Assembly: GCF_910594005.1 (NCBI RefSeq)
Contig: NC_057847.1
Span: 52,342,001-52,406,000 of the forward strand
Source: Cervus elaphus
Lineage: Eukaryota; Chordata; Mammalia; Artiodactyla; Cervidae
DNA length: 64,000 nucleotides
Direction: 5' to 3'
Part shown: one piece after another, positions 44,700 to 56,258 of the stretch
Layout of the letters: each line of letters opens with the position of its first letter
Numbering within the stretch: position 1 is the stretch's first letter
The notes under the pieces: model-generated
Told to the model about the DNA's origin: nothing
Database searches by the model: none
What the model saw: the letters and a program-made list of their open reading frames with translations, nothing else
Translations under genes and position numbers: made by a program

Positions 44700-47440
44700 G
44701 TATCATTGAAGAGTAACTAGAAATTCACTAGAGTGACAAAACAGAAGCTCAAACAAGGGAACCTGAAAGGCCAAGGCTAGTTCTCCACTGATGGGGTTGG
44801 AGGCTTAATCAGTGAAACGTGGGATATGCTGACCCAGGAAGTTTGAAAATAATAGTGGCAATAGATGAAAAAGTGAAACATTTCAAATTTAATTCTTGTT
44901 TTAAAACAGCATCTTATACAAATCCAGGCTGACTTGCACTGCCTTTTGGTAGTGCTTTAGAATGAGAAGAAATAAGCATAACCATTGCACCTTTTCAAAG
45001 TGCTTCCTAAAGTTGGAGGTTGTCATGGATGCATTGCAAAGGTTTTCCTTTTAACCCTCTCAACAACTGTATGAAGCAAGTATTTTTTATGCCTGGTTTT
45101 CATATGAGAAAACTGAAGCTGATCTACCCAGCATCACAAGAAGTTAGGAAAGACCATCTGGATTCACATTCAAACTCAATTCTTTTTTTGGCTGTGAGGT
45201 TTCTTGTGGGATCTTACTTCCATTCTTTTCCACCAACTTTCAGGGAAAGCCCTACAGGATCTGAGAGTGAATCACAAGACAGGGCATGCGGACAGTATAA
45301 TATGAAATTTTTAGAGCCTCATTTATTATACTCTTCACATTTAGCTTTTTAATGATTTAAAATGCCATATGCATTTGTAAATAAAATTTGTATGAATTTT
45401 CCTTTAAGAATATCAAGCTGTAAAATAATAGATGGTGCATATAAATGGCAAAAAAATAAGTAAACAAAAACAATCATTCACCCAAATACATATAATGTAG
45501 AGTAATTGAAAAAAGATTTCCATTGAGTTCAAATGCTATAGTTGCTTTTTTGTCACTGTTCTTTTCCATGAAAAATGCTGGAGAATAATTATATGTGTTT
45601 AACTATATAAAAGAAGCCATGATAGTTAATACTATACTTTTTCTTGTAAAATGGATTCCATCTGCTTTTATTAAGGAGAATAGTTAGAGTAGAATGAAAT
45701 ACTTATTAATCTAGCTGGTCTAGGTAAGGTCTAGTTCATTTTAATTAAAAAGCTGAATTTCTAAAGAATTGCAAGTATATAGATGCACTTAAAGCACCTT
45801 GCATTTTACGCTTAACCTTTTACTTTAATCCTGAAGCTTTCTATATTGTTATTTTAAGTACATGTTAATAATATGCAAGCTGATGCTTTGAAAATTCTCT
45901 GAGATGTGGTTAATGAAGAGAAACTACACCATAAATTGTATCCAAAATATGCAGTCCATGCAGATGTAATTTTTCTTGAACTGCAGTATTTTGCACTAAA
46001 TTGCAATAAATAATTTTTCAGCTTGTTTGGGTTTATTCTCTATTGTTTATAAGAAGTACCATCAGTTACTACTGAAAGAAACAACTACATACAGTAACAG
46101 GCAATCTTAGTTTAACAAGATCCTTTGGATAAAAATAGATTTCAGATCTATCTCCTGCTAACAGAATGCAAATTCTGATGAAACTACACACTAGTGTTTT
46201 TCATAATTTAAAGTTTGTCACATGGTGTAATGCACTTGCTCACTTTCCCCTGAGTTCTGCCAGATGAGGCAGAGTGGCTATGCCATTTTATGATCAATAC
46301 AGACAGAATGTTCTACAAGGTATTCTGGGAACTGTAGTTAACAGAGAACATTTTTCTTGTAAATGCATTTGTTAAAACAATGCCCAAAAGAGACATGATA
46401 TTCCAGCGACTGTCCATGTTTCTATGATGAACCCTGTGTTTTTCAGTGGATTGTAACCAGCAATTTGGCCCTTGCTAAATGGCACCATCTGTAGTTTAGC
46501 CTGCAGATTTGCACAACCCGAGATACTGTCACCATTTCGGAAAGTCTGTCTTTTAAAGGTCTCACGTAAGCCTAGGTTAAGAAAGACAAGAAGATAGCTG
46601 ATGTTTTCACTGCTTTTCATTTTAAGCTGAATGATCAAGAAAAAGACAATGCGCTTAGAGTGGAGTGATTGTGTCAGTTTGTCTCCAGTGGATTATTTTA
46701 CACTTCTGCTTGTTTTCCTTTCCACGTTATATTATTATCATTTGGAAATAAGTAGGAATGCTGTAAGGAGGGAAATAAGAAAATACTATGACTCTGTCTT
46801 TTGCTAGAAGATATAAGTATCCTTTGAATCCTAGGCTATCGCAGGAGACAGAAACTAAGATTTTGCAAAAGACAGGAAATGAGACTGGGGCAAACTGGGG
46901 AGCAGTGCCCAGCTAAAATAAGCAGCCTGAATATAGCACTAACAGATGGCTGCCGTGCCCCTTGTTACAAGCTAGCCTATATTTTTTTCCAAAAGATGTC
47001 AGAATTATGGAGTTTTCTTACAAAATTAAATATATCAAATGCCTTAATTTTTAAAAGTTGGCAGCATATTTAATTTTAAGATAAATTTGTTTTTTTTTAT
47101 TTTGCACAAGTCAAACAAAACACTTCTCCAAACCAGATTTGGCCGAGACACCTCAGTAGCAAACCTATACTCTAATCTTGTATCTTCACATCAGTCAAGC
47201 GTCAATGCCTTCTTAAAAATGAGCAAAAACTGTAGAAAAGATAAAAAGTTAAAAAAAAGAGTCAAATTGGATATTTTTTGGTTCATCTGTTTCTGTGTTT
47301 CAAATGGATTGATTATATTGAAATTATTTTAATAACTTTCTATAAACTTTTAAATTTCTTTTCAAAGCATATTTCTGTAACTTGTGTACTCACATTCTAA
47401 TGACTTCATAGGTCATCAGTACTATTTATGATTTTGTATT
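44700..47440. other. Repeat-poor non-coding stretch
   Basis: 2.7 kb containing only a MIR relic. No exon is recognisable. The 110-codon frame at 45020-45352 overlaps the MIR and is rejected. Confidence 0.5.
45035..45185 (+). mobile_element. MIR SINE relic
   Basis: TTAACCCTCTCAACAACTGT, then TTTCATATGAGAAAACTGAAG, then CAGCATCACAAGAAGTTAGG follow the MIR core order (CCTCACAACAAC, then GAGGAAACTGAGG, then the CACACAGCTAG-like part). Confidence 0.7.
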
Positions 47441-47650
47441 TTTAAATTGTTATTGGAGATAGTTGCTTTACAACATTGTGTTATTTTCTGCTGTATAGCA
47501 AAGTGAGTCAGCCATACATATACGTATATCCCCCTTTAGGGGGTGGATTTCCCTCCCATTTGGGTGATCACAGAGCATTGAGTAGAGTTCCCTGTGCTAC
47601 AGAGTAAGTTCTCATTACTTAGCAATTTTATACACAGGAGTCTATATATG

Positions 47651-48403
47651 CAAAAAGTGAAGAGGAACTAAAAAGCCTCTTGATGAAAGAGAAAGAGGAG
47701 AGTGAAAAAGTTGGCTTAAAGCTCAACATTCAGAAAACTAAGATCATGGCATCTGGTCCCATCACTTCATGGGAAATAGATGGGGAGACAGTGGAAACAG
47801 TGTCAGACTTTATTTTTGGGGGCTCCAAAATCACTGCAGATGGTGATTGCAGCCATGAAATTAAAAGACGCTTACTCCTTGGAAGGAAAGTCATGACCAA
47901 CCTAGATAGCATATTAAAAAGCAGAGACATTACTTTGCCAACAAAGGTCCGTTTGGTCAAGGCTATGGTTTTTCCAGTGGTCATGTATGGATGTGAGAGT
48001 TGGACTGTGAAGAAAGCTGAGCACTGAAAAATTGATGCTTTTGAACTATGGTGTTGGAGAAGACTCTTGAGAGTCCCTTGGACTCTCCAACCAGTCCATC
48101 CTAAAGGAGATCAGTCCTGGGTGTTCATTGGAAGGACTGATGCTGAAGCTGAAACTCCAATATATTGGCCACCTCATGTGAAGAGTTGACTCATTGGAAA
48201 AGACCCTGATGCTGGGAGGGATTGGGGACAACAGAAGGGGACGACAGAGGATGAGATGGCTGGATGGCATCACCGACTCGATGGACATGAGTTTGAGTAA
48301 ACTCCGGGAGTTGGTGATGGACAGGGAGGCCTGGCGTGCTGCGATTCATGGGGTCGCAAAGTGTCGGACGCGACTGAGCAACTGAGCTGAACTGAACTGA
48401 ACT
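47651..48403 (+). mobile_element. BovB LINE, 5'-truncated, young copy
   Basis: It starts within the coding region (AAAAAGTGAAGAGGAAC) and runs to the full 3' terminus of repeated CTGAA units. A perfect 13-bp target duplication, GAGTCTATATATG, lies at 47638-47650 and 48404-48416. The insertion lies in an L1 3' UTR. It is well conserved compared with the other BovB copies here. Confidence 0.94.
47680..48385 (+). pseudogene. BovB C-terminal coding remnant
   Basis: An open segment of 115 codons (47680-48027) carries the LNIQKTKIMASGPITSWEID, LLLGRKVMTNLDSILKSRD and GCESWTVKKAEH blocks downstream of the reverse-transcriptase active site. A TGA replaces the next codon, and a short deletion near 48085 removes a few bases at the WTA-RRSNQ block. 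A second open segment (48194-48385) covers the last residues. Confidence 0.85.
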
Positions 48404-48600
48404 GAGTCTATATATGTTAATTACAACCCCCCAATTCATCACTCCCTTCCTCTCTTAGTATCCATACCTTTGTTCTCTATGTCTGTGTCTCTATTTTTGC
48501 ATTGCAAATAGTTTTGTCTGTATCATTTTTCTAGATTCCACATATATGCATTAATATATGATATTTGTTTTTCTCTTTCTGACTTTTGCATTATTTTCTT

Positions 48601-49659
48601 GAGGTAGCCCAGTAATCACTCATCAGAAATGATTATGAAAGGAATCTGGAGGTGACTGCCAGCTTCTGCTACCTCAGTAGGAGATTGTCTGGACTGGGTA
48701 GGGGGAGGGAGCTCCATGGCATGGGAGCCCTCCAGGCGGCCAAAGCCACATAATGTCGACAGTTCATCCATCTGTCCATGCCAAATGGGTCATGGGGAAG
48801 GTGACTGTGACAGCAATGCAGAAGACTGTTGAAGTAAGAGTGGCCAGATTGTTTTATATCCCTATTTATTAAAATATTTTAATAAGCAAAAAGTGTACTT
48901 TGCTACAATGCTCTCCAGCACTCCAACATTGGGCATATTGAGCTTCTCCGAGCTCTGCCTGTCCAGCAAACAAAGCCCTGTTAATCATGAACTGACCGAG
49001 ATCATGTTCGGTGTTGGACAAGTCATATATCCAGGGACCACAAGGTGCTGTGGGGGAACCACCTACCTGGCGGGTCCAGTCTGTCTGGAGCTCACCCACC
49101 TAACCCAAAACTTGGAAGACCTCGATCCCTCTTCAACACGGGTGAGGGAAGATTGGAAGATAGAGCCAAAGGGAAGGGTTTCTAAGTTTACTTTTTCCTA
49201 AGTTTTCTCACAAATTATCTAGTTTCCCTTCTGGTATTTATGAAATAGCTAAAAGTAAATGGAGTAAAGGCCTTGTTATAATTTTTCATAAAAAAGAAAT
49301 GGTAATGGAAGAATTAACATTATTAAAACTAAATAAAGCTAAGTAGCAAAATAAATAAATGTATACTTATTTGTGAAAAAGTTATTTTATAAAGAATCCT
49401 TTGGAAATTGAAGACAAGAAAGTGTAGTTACTGGCAGCTTTTTCCTCAAAAATAAGGTAATCCCTGATAACTGAGTCCTTTTTAAGTACATTCCAATATC
49501 CTAACTTTGGTTGCTTAAGGATCCAAATAAAATCAAATAAGATTGTGTGGTAAACAGTCACAAAGAGAGAACAACACAATTTTGGAGGAGAATCAAGGTG
49601 ATGAGAAAAATCTTGGGTTTTTTTTTTTTCCCCTAAGAGAATTAATATGCATGTATAGA
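48601..49659. other. GC-richer unassigned block
   Basis: The part 48640-49160 is clearly richer in GC than its neighbours and reads like decayed transcribed or retroviral sequence, with open frames on both strands (102 codons at 48893-49201 plus; 76 codons at 48869-49099 minus). I recognise no protein family, splice structure or LTR. A processed pseudogene or an old endogenous element are both possible. Confidence 0.35.
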
Positions 49660-49666
49660 GATGTGT

Positions 49667-49921
49667 GGGTTCCCCAGGTGGCTCAGTGGTAAAGAATCTG
49701 CTTGCCAGTGCAGGAGATGCAGGTTCCATCCCTGGGTTGGGAAGATCCCCTGGAGAAAGGAATGGCAACCCACTCCAGTATTCTTGCCTGGGAAATCCCA
49801 TGGACAGAGGAGCCTGGCGGGAGCTGTAGGAGCCTGTAGGACTGTAGGACTGTAGGAGCCTACAGTCCATAGGATTGCAAGAGAGCCAGACAAGACTTAA
49901 CGACTGAACAAAAACAATATG
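49667..49921 (+). mobile_element. Bov-tA SINE with internal expansion
   Basis: A full-length copy whose body carries an extra run of CTGTAGGA/CTGTAGGAGC units at about 49824-49862, where other copies have a short GGCGGGCTACAGTCC. The flanks share GATGTGT (49660-49666 and 49922-49928). Confidence 0.88.
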
Positions 49922-49928
49922 GATGTGT

Positions 49929-51746
49929 AGGATTCCACTGTATATATGTTAAAAAGAAAGATAAAAGTATATCCAAGAGCATTTTTATTGTTTTGAATAT
50001 TAAGCCCAAATCAAAGCATTTTGTATTTACAGTTAGTATGAGGATTGCTATTAGCCTATATGTATTTAAATTCTACCTACAATTTTCCTAACTGTGCTCA
50101 TTTTATTTGGAACAAATATGCCATGTTAGCATATCAAATGATAAGTTATCTCATAGGAATCAGTTCCTAATTTAAGATTACTGGATATTTTAAAGGCCCA
50201 AGTGTGTCCCTTATTTGGCCCTTTAATACATGCTTGCTGCCTTAATTCGTTTCCCTTAAAAATCTGGTGATGGCTGAAAAGAAAAACGAAAAGTACATGT
50301 ACTCTTCACTGAGGCAGAAAGAGCCCTAATCATAAAATTTCCGACCAGAACAGGGTCACCTACACTTAAATTTTCTGTAAACAAATAAGTGCTGAGACAG
50401 CTGATCAACTTCCTCAGTGCATTTTTCCCCTAGTACAATCAGTTTGAGATAAATTGCAAAATAAATAAATGTCAAATAACAATTCCCATGACTAGTATTT
50501 GAACTGAATTTAATGATGATTATGAAGACAAAGCTGTGATAGGCCTCTGCATAGAAGGCTTAAAGGGAACAATCTGAAACAATTTTAACTCCGAACCATT
50601 TTAACAAATGAATGTATTTCCTAAATTGCCACATCAACCAATCCTGCTATCTAATTATGGCCAGCAAAAAGGGCTACATATTAACTATTCCAAAACCTAA
50701 GCCATTATTTTTGGTTGACGTTCAGCTAATAAACCTGAAAAGCATTTTGCTCATTGAATAGTCAAGGTTTCTGCTTTACAACTGATAGGGAATATAACCG
50801 GAAGTTGCATTGTTCTAAGGCACACATTCTCTAAAGACTTTACTCAGACTCTGTGCTCTTGCTCGTCATCAATGCTTCTACCATCTTCTAGGATAAAATC
50901 ATCACAGTTGCTTCTTAGAATAGAAATTTAAGAGAGCTCTGCCCATCATTTCAAAATTATTAAGAAAAATATCAGTGAAAAGTCCATTTTATGTCCAAAA
51001 GGGTAAAATGACCTAGGAGCAGGTGATTCTGTAGCCCCACCTGGGTCGTTTTGACAGCTTATGCCTATGTGCTAATCAGCTTGTAGCAAGGCAGCACCCT
51101 TGAACTTGTCAGGAAAAGCAATCTGGAATTCACTGATTAGCAAAAGGAATTTAGAGAAACAGTATGTAGAAGTATTTATGGAAAATAAGAAATATACTTT
51201 CAAGGTCCTAAAATTTATTTTGCTATTAAGCTTGTCCTTTGGAAAGTTGTAAACCTAAAAACTTTAAATCTGTTTCCTAATACCCTTGTGTTTGTTGATC
51301 CTCTGTCCACTTATTTTGAAGGGATCTTTTAAAGTTATTGCAAAATGTGGAGTGCATTTGCCATCTACTGTATATCATGCAATGAACTCTATTTAACAGT
51401 CCAGGGGGAAATTTTCTTTGCCTGGAGGATACATTGTTCTTTTACCTAACCAACACTAACTGTATTTCCCTTTTTCACATTTGCGACCAAAACCCTCAGA
51501 GCCATATTTATGATCCATTTTTAGAAAAGGCATCACAACTCTTCTCTACCTTAATCTTACTGCAGGCATCAACTTTCTCTTAACCTTTGTCTTAATTCCT
51601 CCACCTCATCTTAATATATTCATCTGGTTGTTTTGAAATCTGGGAGGCTGGATTGCAATTTTGAACACCAAAATAATAAAAATTAGTTCATAACATTTTC
51701 CTTTTACCATATCACTTTTTGGAGACTATATGGATTAAAGAAAGAA

Positions 51747-51788
<42 letters not shown>

Positions 51789-52976
51789 CCCTTTAGGAAG
51801 TCCAGGGTTCTTTTTTCTCTAAAATAGTTTAATGTGTTTCTCAATCAGTAATTAGACTTTCTTATAAATTCATAAGAACACAAAGATAGCCCATTAATTC
51901 AGGCAAAGAAATGACAGTTTTTGCACAATCAAACCCATAAAAAGTGAGACATTCAAAAAAAGTAAGTTTATGGTCCTATTTTTGTATTTCATGTAGTGCC
52001 AAGTGTATTATGGCAAATAATTGCTTAATAGATTATTCACTTTGGGGGAGCATAGACACTCTTCCTTGTTACAGACCTAGATTCTTGAACTCTTTAATCA
52101 ATGTAAATTGATAAGAGGCCAGACTAGAAATTCAGGTATAAGGGAGCAAAAACAAATAACAGGTCCCCTTGCTTGCTGCCCTAGGAGGTTGAGGTGGTCC
52201 CTTAGGTGGGATGGGGTGGATTGGTGGATTAGGCTGGAGAGGTGGCTTAGGCCGTCTGCCCACCCACTCCGTGGTGCAGTGTACTGGGATCATAGGCAGC
52301 ACCCTGCTTTTCCTTCTCTCACCTCAGAAATGGCAGTTGGGTTTGGACCCTTTTGTATGTTGTTGTTGATGATTTGCTCCAGTTGGGCATGCATGTGGTT
52401 ATTTTAGTCTCTTATATTTTCTTTGTATGCTCTTGCCTGAGGAGACATTTATCCAGGTAAAAGCACTGCAGTAAAGGGTGCAAGGTCCCAGCCTGTCTCA
52501 GGCTCACTGTAGGTAGGGGCTGGTAACAAGGAACACCACTGTTTCCTCTAGGTTTTCCCTTTCTTGTCTCTCTCTCAATTGGTGCCCACAAATTCTTTAT
52601 TTTCATTTCACCGTGCATAAGTCTTTACAATGCTTTGCCCTAGCCTTGACAGTCTGACTTTTTAGCGAATCATAAAAATTCTCTCAAAGTCTTTTAGTTA
52701 AAATTCCTGAGGTAAGAAATTTAAATGAATTAAATCAAATATCCCAAGTTGCTGTTGAGCATATACCTACTCCCTAAAAGTGACAGATTCAAAGTCCACC
52801 CATCTTTATTCATGGGTGTGCAGACCCCAGCTGATTTTGCAGGTGAATATGAGGTTACATGAAAAGGAATGCAGAGAGTGGGGAATGATAGACCATTCTA
52901 ATAGTTTATCACATCTATCAATGTATATATGCACGATGATAATTAACTCTATGTTTATTACTCTGTAGTCCAATTT
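49929..52976. other. Repeat-poor stretch and an unassigned LTR-like block
   Basis: 49929-51747 holds no recognised transposon or exon. A CA microsatellite follows. The block 52130-52640 is GC-richer, and I suspect an old endogenous retrovirus or LTR remnant from its texture but can name no family. The 99-codon frame within it has no domain. Confidence 0.4.
51748..51787. repeat. CA microsatellite
   Basis: 20 uninterrupted CA units, with no SINE attached on either side. Confidence 0.95.
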
Positions 52977-53106
52977 GCTGCTGCTGCTGCTGCTGCTAAG
53001 TCGCTTCAGTCGTGTCCAACTCTGTGTGACCCCAGAGACGGCAGCCCACAGGCTCCACCGTCCCTGGGATTCTCCAGGCAAGAACACTGGAGTGGGTTGC
53101 CATTTA
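52977..53106 (-). mobile_element. 5'-truncated Bov-A-type SINE
   Basis: The + strand begins with TGCTGCTGCTGCTGCTGCTA, the reverse complement of the AGC tail, followed by the antisense body up to GAGTGGGTTGCC. Confidence 0.88.
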
Positions 53107-54092
53107 GAACCTGCTAAACACAGGTTTGAACAAAAATATTCCCTTGTTTTGATTTGTTTGATTCACTTGGTTTCCCTTATAAATACTCTATCCATCAGCT
53201 TTGATGTAATCATAAACTGTCCCCAAATTCCAGTGGCTTAGGTACGTATTTCTTGTGCATTTCACACATGATGGTTGTCTGGTTCTCAGTGGGTCTTCCT
53301 ATATCAGACACAGGCTGAGGAAGCATCCGCCATTTGTGACATAATATTCTTATGGCAGAGAAAAAAAGCAAGAGAGCTGGCAGAGATGTGTGAAGGCTCT
53401 TAAAGTTTCTGCCTAGATGTGCTGCATGTTATTCCTGCTCACATTACATTGGAAATAGATCCAGCATTGATGTCAAAGGGATGTGCAACTCCCTTCCTCC
53501 ATTGACAGGGTACAACCCATCAGCTGGTGGTGAATAAAAAATGTATCATCCCTGTACTGGACAGGGTGGGAGCAAGAAATTGAGCACAATAATGCAACTT
53601 ACCACAAACTACTATAGTGGCTCCAAATGTACACTGATAGAGTCAAACTCTTTATTCCAATGGTTTTTGAAATATTGCATTGATCTCTGAGGTTCCTTGG
53701 ACATATAGTGTTGTCAAGAGAAATTAAGGGGCATGTGGTTCTTGATGCCACTCCCTCCCCCTGCCATAGTAGTTCTAGTTTTACCTGTGCTATCTGTCAG
53801 AGACCTGTGTAAGATTTACTTTCAGGGGAAATAAGAGCTCTTTTTAATTTCAGAAAAATATTTAAAATCATTTTCTTTGTTTGATCATCAATATTTTCTA
53901 TCATAAATTGCCAATGTAGTTTTCAAAATTTGTCTTCTCTATCCCCTCCCATTTACTTTACACTTCCACCTAACTTAACTCATCATAATTTTTATATGGC
54001 ACCATTTTTTTCTTCCTTGACTTTCTTCTACATAAACTACACCCCCTTTTAATGTAACTTTTTAATTCCACCATTAATGCTTTGCAAACCTA
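53107..54092. other. Unique sequence, possible old repeat
   Basis: 53215-53560 has a texture like an old mammalian LTR or DNA transposon (CCCCAAATTCCAGTGGCTTA), but I cannot assign it. No gene is seen. Confidence 0.35.
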
Positions 54093-54123
54093 TGTATCTT
54101 AGTTTTTTAAGACTACCATTACA

Positions 54124-54336
54124 GCTTTCCTGCTGGCTCAGTGGTAAAGAATCCACCTGCCAATGTAGGAGACATGAGTTTGATTCCTGGGTTGGAAAGA
54201 TCCTCTGAAGAAGGAAATGGCAATCCACTCCAGTATTCTTGCCTGGAAAATCCCATGGACAGAGGAGCCTGATGGGCTGCAGTCCTTGAGGTCGCAAAAG
54301 AATAGGACATGACTTAGCAACCCAACAACAACAACA
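54124..54336 (+). mobile_element. Bov-tA SINE inside the MLT1 LTR
   Basis: A full-length copy with a CAACAACAACAACA tail. A perfect 9-bp target duplication, ACCATTACA, lies at 54115-54123 and 54337-54345, made of LTR sequence. Confidence 0.9.
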
Positions 54337-54523
54337 ACCATTACAAAGTACCACAGATCAGAGTACTTAAACAATAGGAACGTATTGTCTCACAATCCTG
54401 AGGCTAGATCTGAGATCAAGGTGTTGACAGGGTTGATATCTTCTAAGGCCTGTCTCCTTTTCTTGTGGATGGCCTTCTTTGTCTTTATCCAGTATCTTGA
54501 CATGGTCTTCCCTCTCTGTGTAT

Positions 54524-54713
54524 GCTCAGTTGTGTCCAACTCTTTGCAGCCCTATGGACTATAGCCCGCCAGGCTCCTCTGTCCATGGAATTTTCCAGGC
54601 AAGAATACTGGAACAGGTTGCCATTTCCTCCTTCAGGTGATCTTCCTGAGCAGGGATGGAACCCGCATCTCCTGCATCGGCAGGTGAATTCTTTACCACT
54701 ATGCTACCCACTG
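54524..54713 (-). mobile_element. Bov-tA SINE inside the MLT1 LTR
   Basis: A reverse-strand copy from GCTCAGTTGTGTCCAAC to ACCACTATGCTACCCAC. The flanks share TGTGTAT (54517-54523 and 54714-54720), although this is low-complexity LTR sequence. Confidence 0.87.
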
Positions 54714-55177
54714 TGTGTATCTGTGTCCTAAGGGTCTCTTCATTCACAGACACCAGTCATATTGGATTAGAGCTTGTCCACATGATCTCACATCACATTT
54801 CACATTGCGCTCATTTCATATGCTAGCAAAATAATGTTCAAAATCCTTCAAGCTAGGCCTCAATAGTACATAAACCAAAAACTCTCCATTGTACAGGAAG
54901 GATTAAGAAAGGTAGAGGAACCAGAGATCAAATTGCCAATATTCTTTGGATCATAGAAAAAGCAAGGGTATTAAAAAAAAAATCTGCTTCAGCTTCATTG
55001 ACTATGCTATAGCCTTAGACTGTGTGGGTCACAACAAACTGTGGAAGAGATAGGAATATCAGACCACCTTACCTGTTGCCTGAGAACCCTGTATGCAGGA
55101 AAAGAAGCAACAGTTAGAATCGGCATGAAACAGTAGACTAGTTCAAAATTCGAAAAGGAGTATGTCAAGGGTGTGTA

Positions 55178-55615
55178 TTGTCACCCTGCATATTTAACTT
55201 ATGTGCAAAGTACATCATGCAAAATGCCAGGCTGGAAGACTCACAGGTTGGAATCAAATTGCCTGTAGAAATATCAACAACCGCAGATATGCACATATCT
55301 GTGCATACCACCCTAATGGCTGAAAGTGAAGAGGAACTAAAGAGCCTCTTGATAATGGTGGAAGAAGAGAGTGAAAAAACTGGTTTAAAACTCAACATTC
55401 ATAAAACAAAGATCATGTCATCCTATCCCATCACTTCACGGCAAATAGATGGGGAAAATGTGGAAACAGTCACAGATTTTATTTTCTTGGACTTCAAAAT
55501 CATCGCAGGTGGTGACTTCAGCCATGAAATTAAAAGCTGCTTGCTCCTTGGAAGAAAAGCTATGACACACCTAGACAGCATATTAAAAAGCAGAGGCATC
55601 ACTTTACTGACATAG
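55178..55615 (+). pseudogene. BovB reverse transcriptase remnant
   Basis: A 145-codon open segment starts within the palm (SPCIFNLCAKYIMQNARLED) and extends through the active-site region into ESEEELKSLLIMVEEESEKTG and KLNIHKTKIMSSYPITSRQI. The YADD active site is destroyed: where it belongs, the sequence is a perfect small palindrome (55288-55307). Upstream coding sequence contains stops. Confidence 0.82.
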
Positions 55616-55621
55616 ATTTGT

Positions 55622-56044
55622 GTATCGCTGATCCTGTTCCTGATGCCAATTGTCTTGTTTTATCTGACTTTGCTCACTGTTTGCTGAATCCAGGGTAGAC
55701 AATGCACAAGCGAGGGAGCTGGAGAAACACTTGAGGAGCCGTAGGAACTGAAGACAGGTTTATCCTCTCCTGGCTGGCGCAGCAGCCATAGCAGCAGACA
55801 GGCTATATTGTCTCCTCTTGTGGCTGATCCAACAGACACAGCCGAGATGCAATAGTAATGCTGCCGCTTTTTAGGTGGAGTTCACATAGCTCCACAGCAC
55901 AGAGGAGCTGGTGACCAAGCGAGTTCCTTGTGATGCGCATGTGCAGTTCTGTAAATGATCTCAGCTGTTACATAGTCATTATTTACAAAACCTGGGGTGA
56001 GAGAGCCTGAACAGGCCCTCTTGGCTAATTTGCTCTCTCCCCAC
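55622..56044 (-). mobile_element. LTR-like segment, possible solo LTR
   Basis: The segment breaks BovB homology and has TG...CA ends on either strand (TGTATCGCTG at the left, CCCCACA at the right on the + strand). In antisense it shows a GGATAAACCTG signal followed by a pyrimidine-rich CTCCAGCTCCCTCGCTTG stretch, in the arrangement of an LTR R/U5 region. I cannot name the family. The flanking duplication is not clear, so a solo LTR is inferred and not proven. Confidence 0.5.
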
Positions 56045-56055
56045 ATTCTCTATAG

Positions 56056-56258
56056 GACTTCGCTGATAGCTCAGTTGGTAAAGAATCCGCCTGCAATGCA
56101 GGAGACCCTGGTTGATTCCTGGATTGGAACGATCTCCTGGAGCAGGGAAAGGCTATCCACTCCAGTATTCTGGCCTGGAGAATTTCATGGACTATATAGT
56201 CCATGTGGTCACAAAGAGTCAGATATGACTGAGCAACTTTCACTTCACTTCACAGCCC
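56056..56258 (+). mobile_element. Bov-tA SINE inside the interrupted BovB
   Basis: A full-length copy with a CACTTCACTTCAC tail. Short flanking copies of CTATAG lie at 56050-56055 and 56259-56264. Confidence 0.87.

Larger units (their letters stand above)
47440..48600 (-). mobile_element. Artiodactyl L1 3' UTR split by a BovB
   Basis: The left half (47440-47650) has TTTACAACATTGTGTTATTTTC and GTTCCCTGTGCTACAGAGTA. The right half (48417-48600) has CTATGTCTGTGTCTCTATTT and TAGATTCCACATATATGC. Together they are the reverse complement of a cetartiodactyl L1 3' UTR. Confidence 0.8.

Noticed and set aside
45020..45352. 110-codon open frame
   Set aside because: It overlaps a MIR relic. No domain, start context or splice sites support it.
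48893..49201. 102-codon open frame in a GC-rich block
   Set aside because: No recognisable protein family, and an equally long frame exists on the opposite strand. Kept only as an unassigned block.
52108..52407. 99-codon open frame in the LTR-like block
   Set aside because: Tryptophan- and arginine-rich low-information sequence with no domain. More likely a chance frame in GC-rich DNA.
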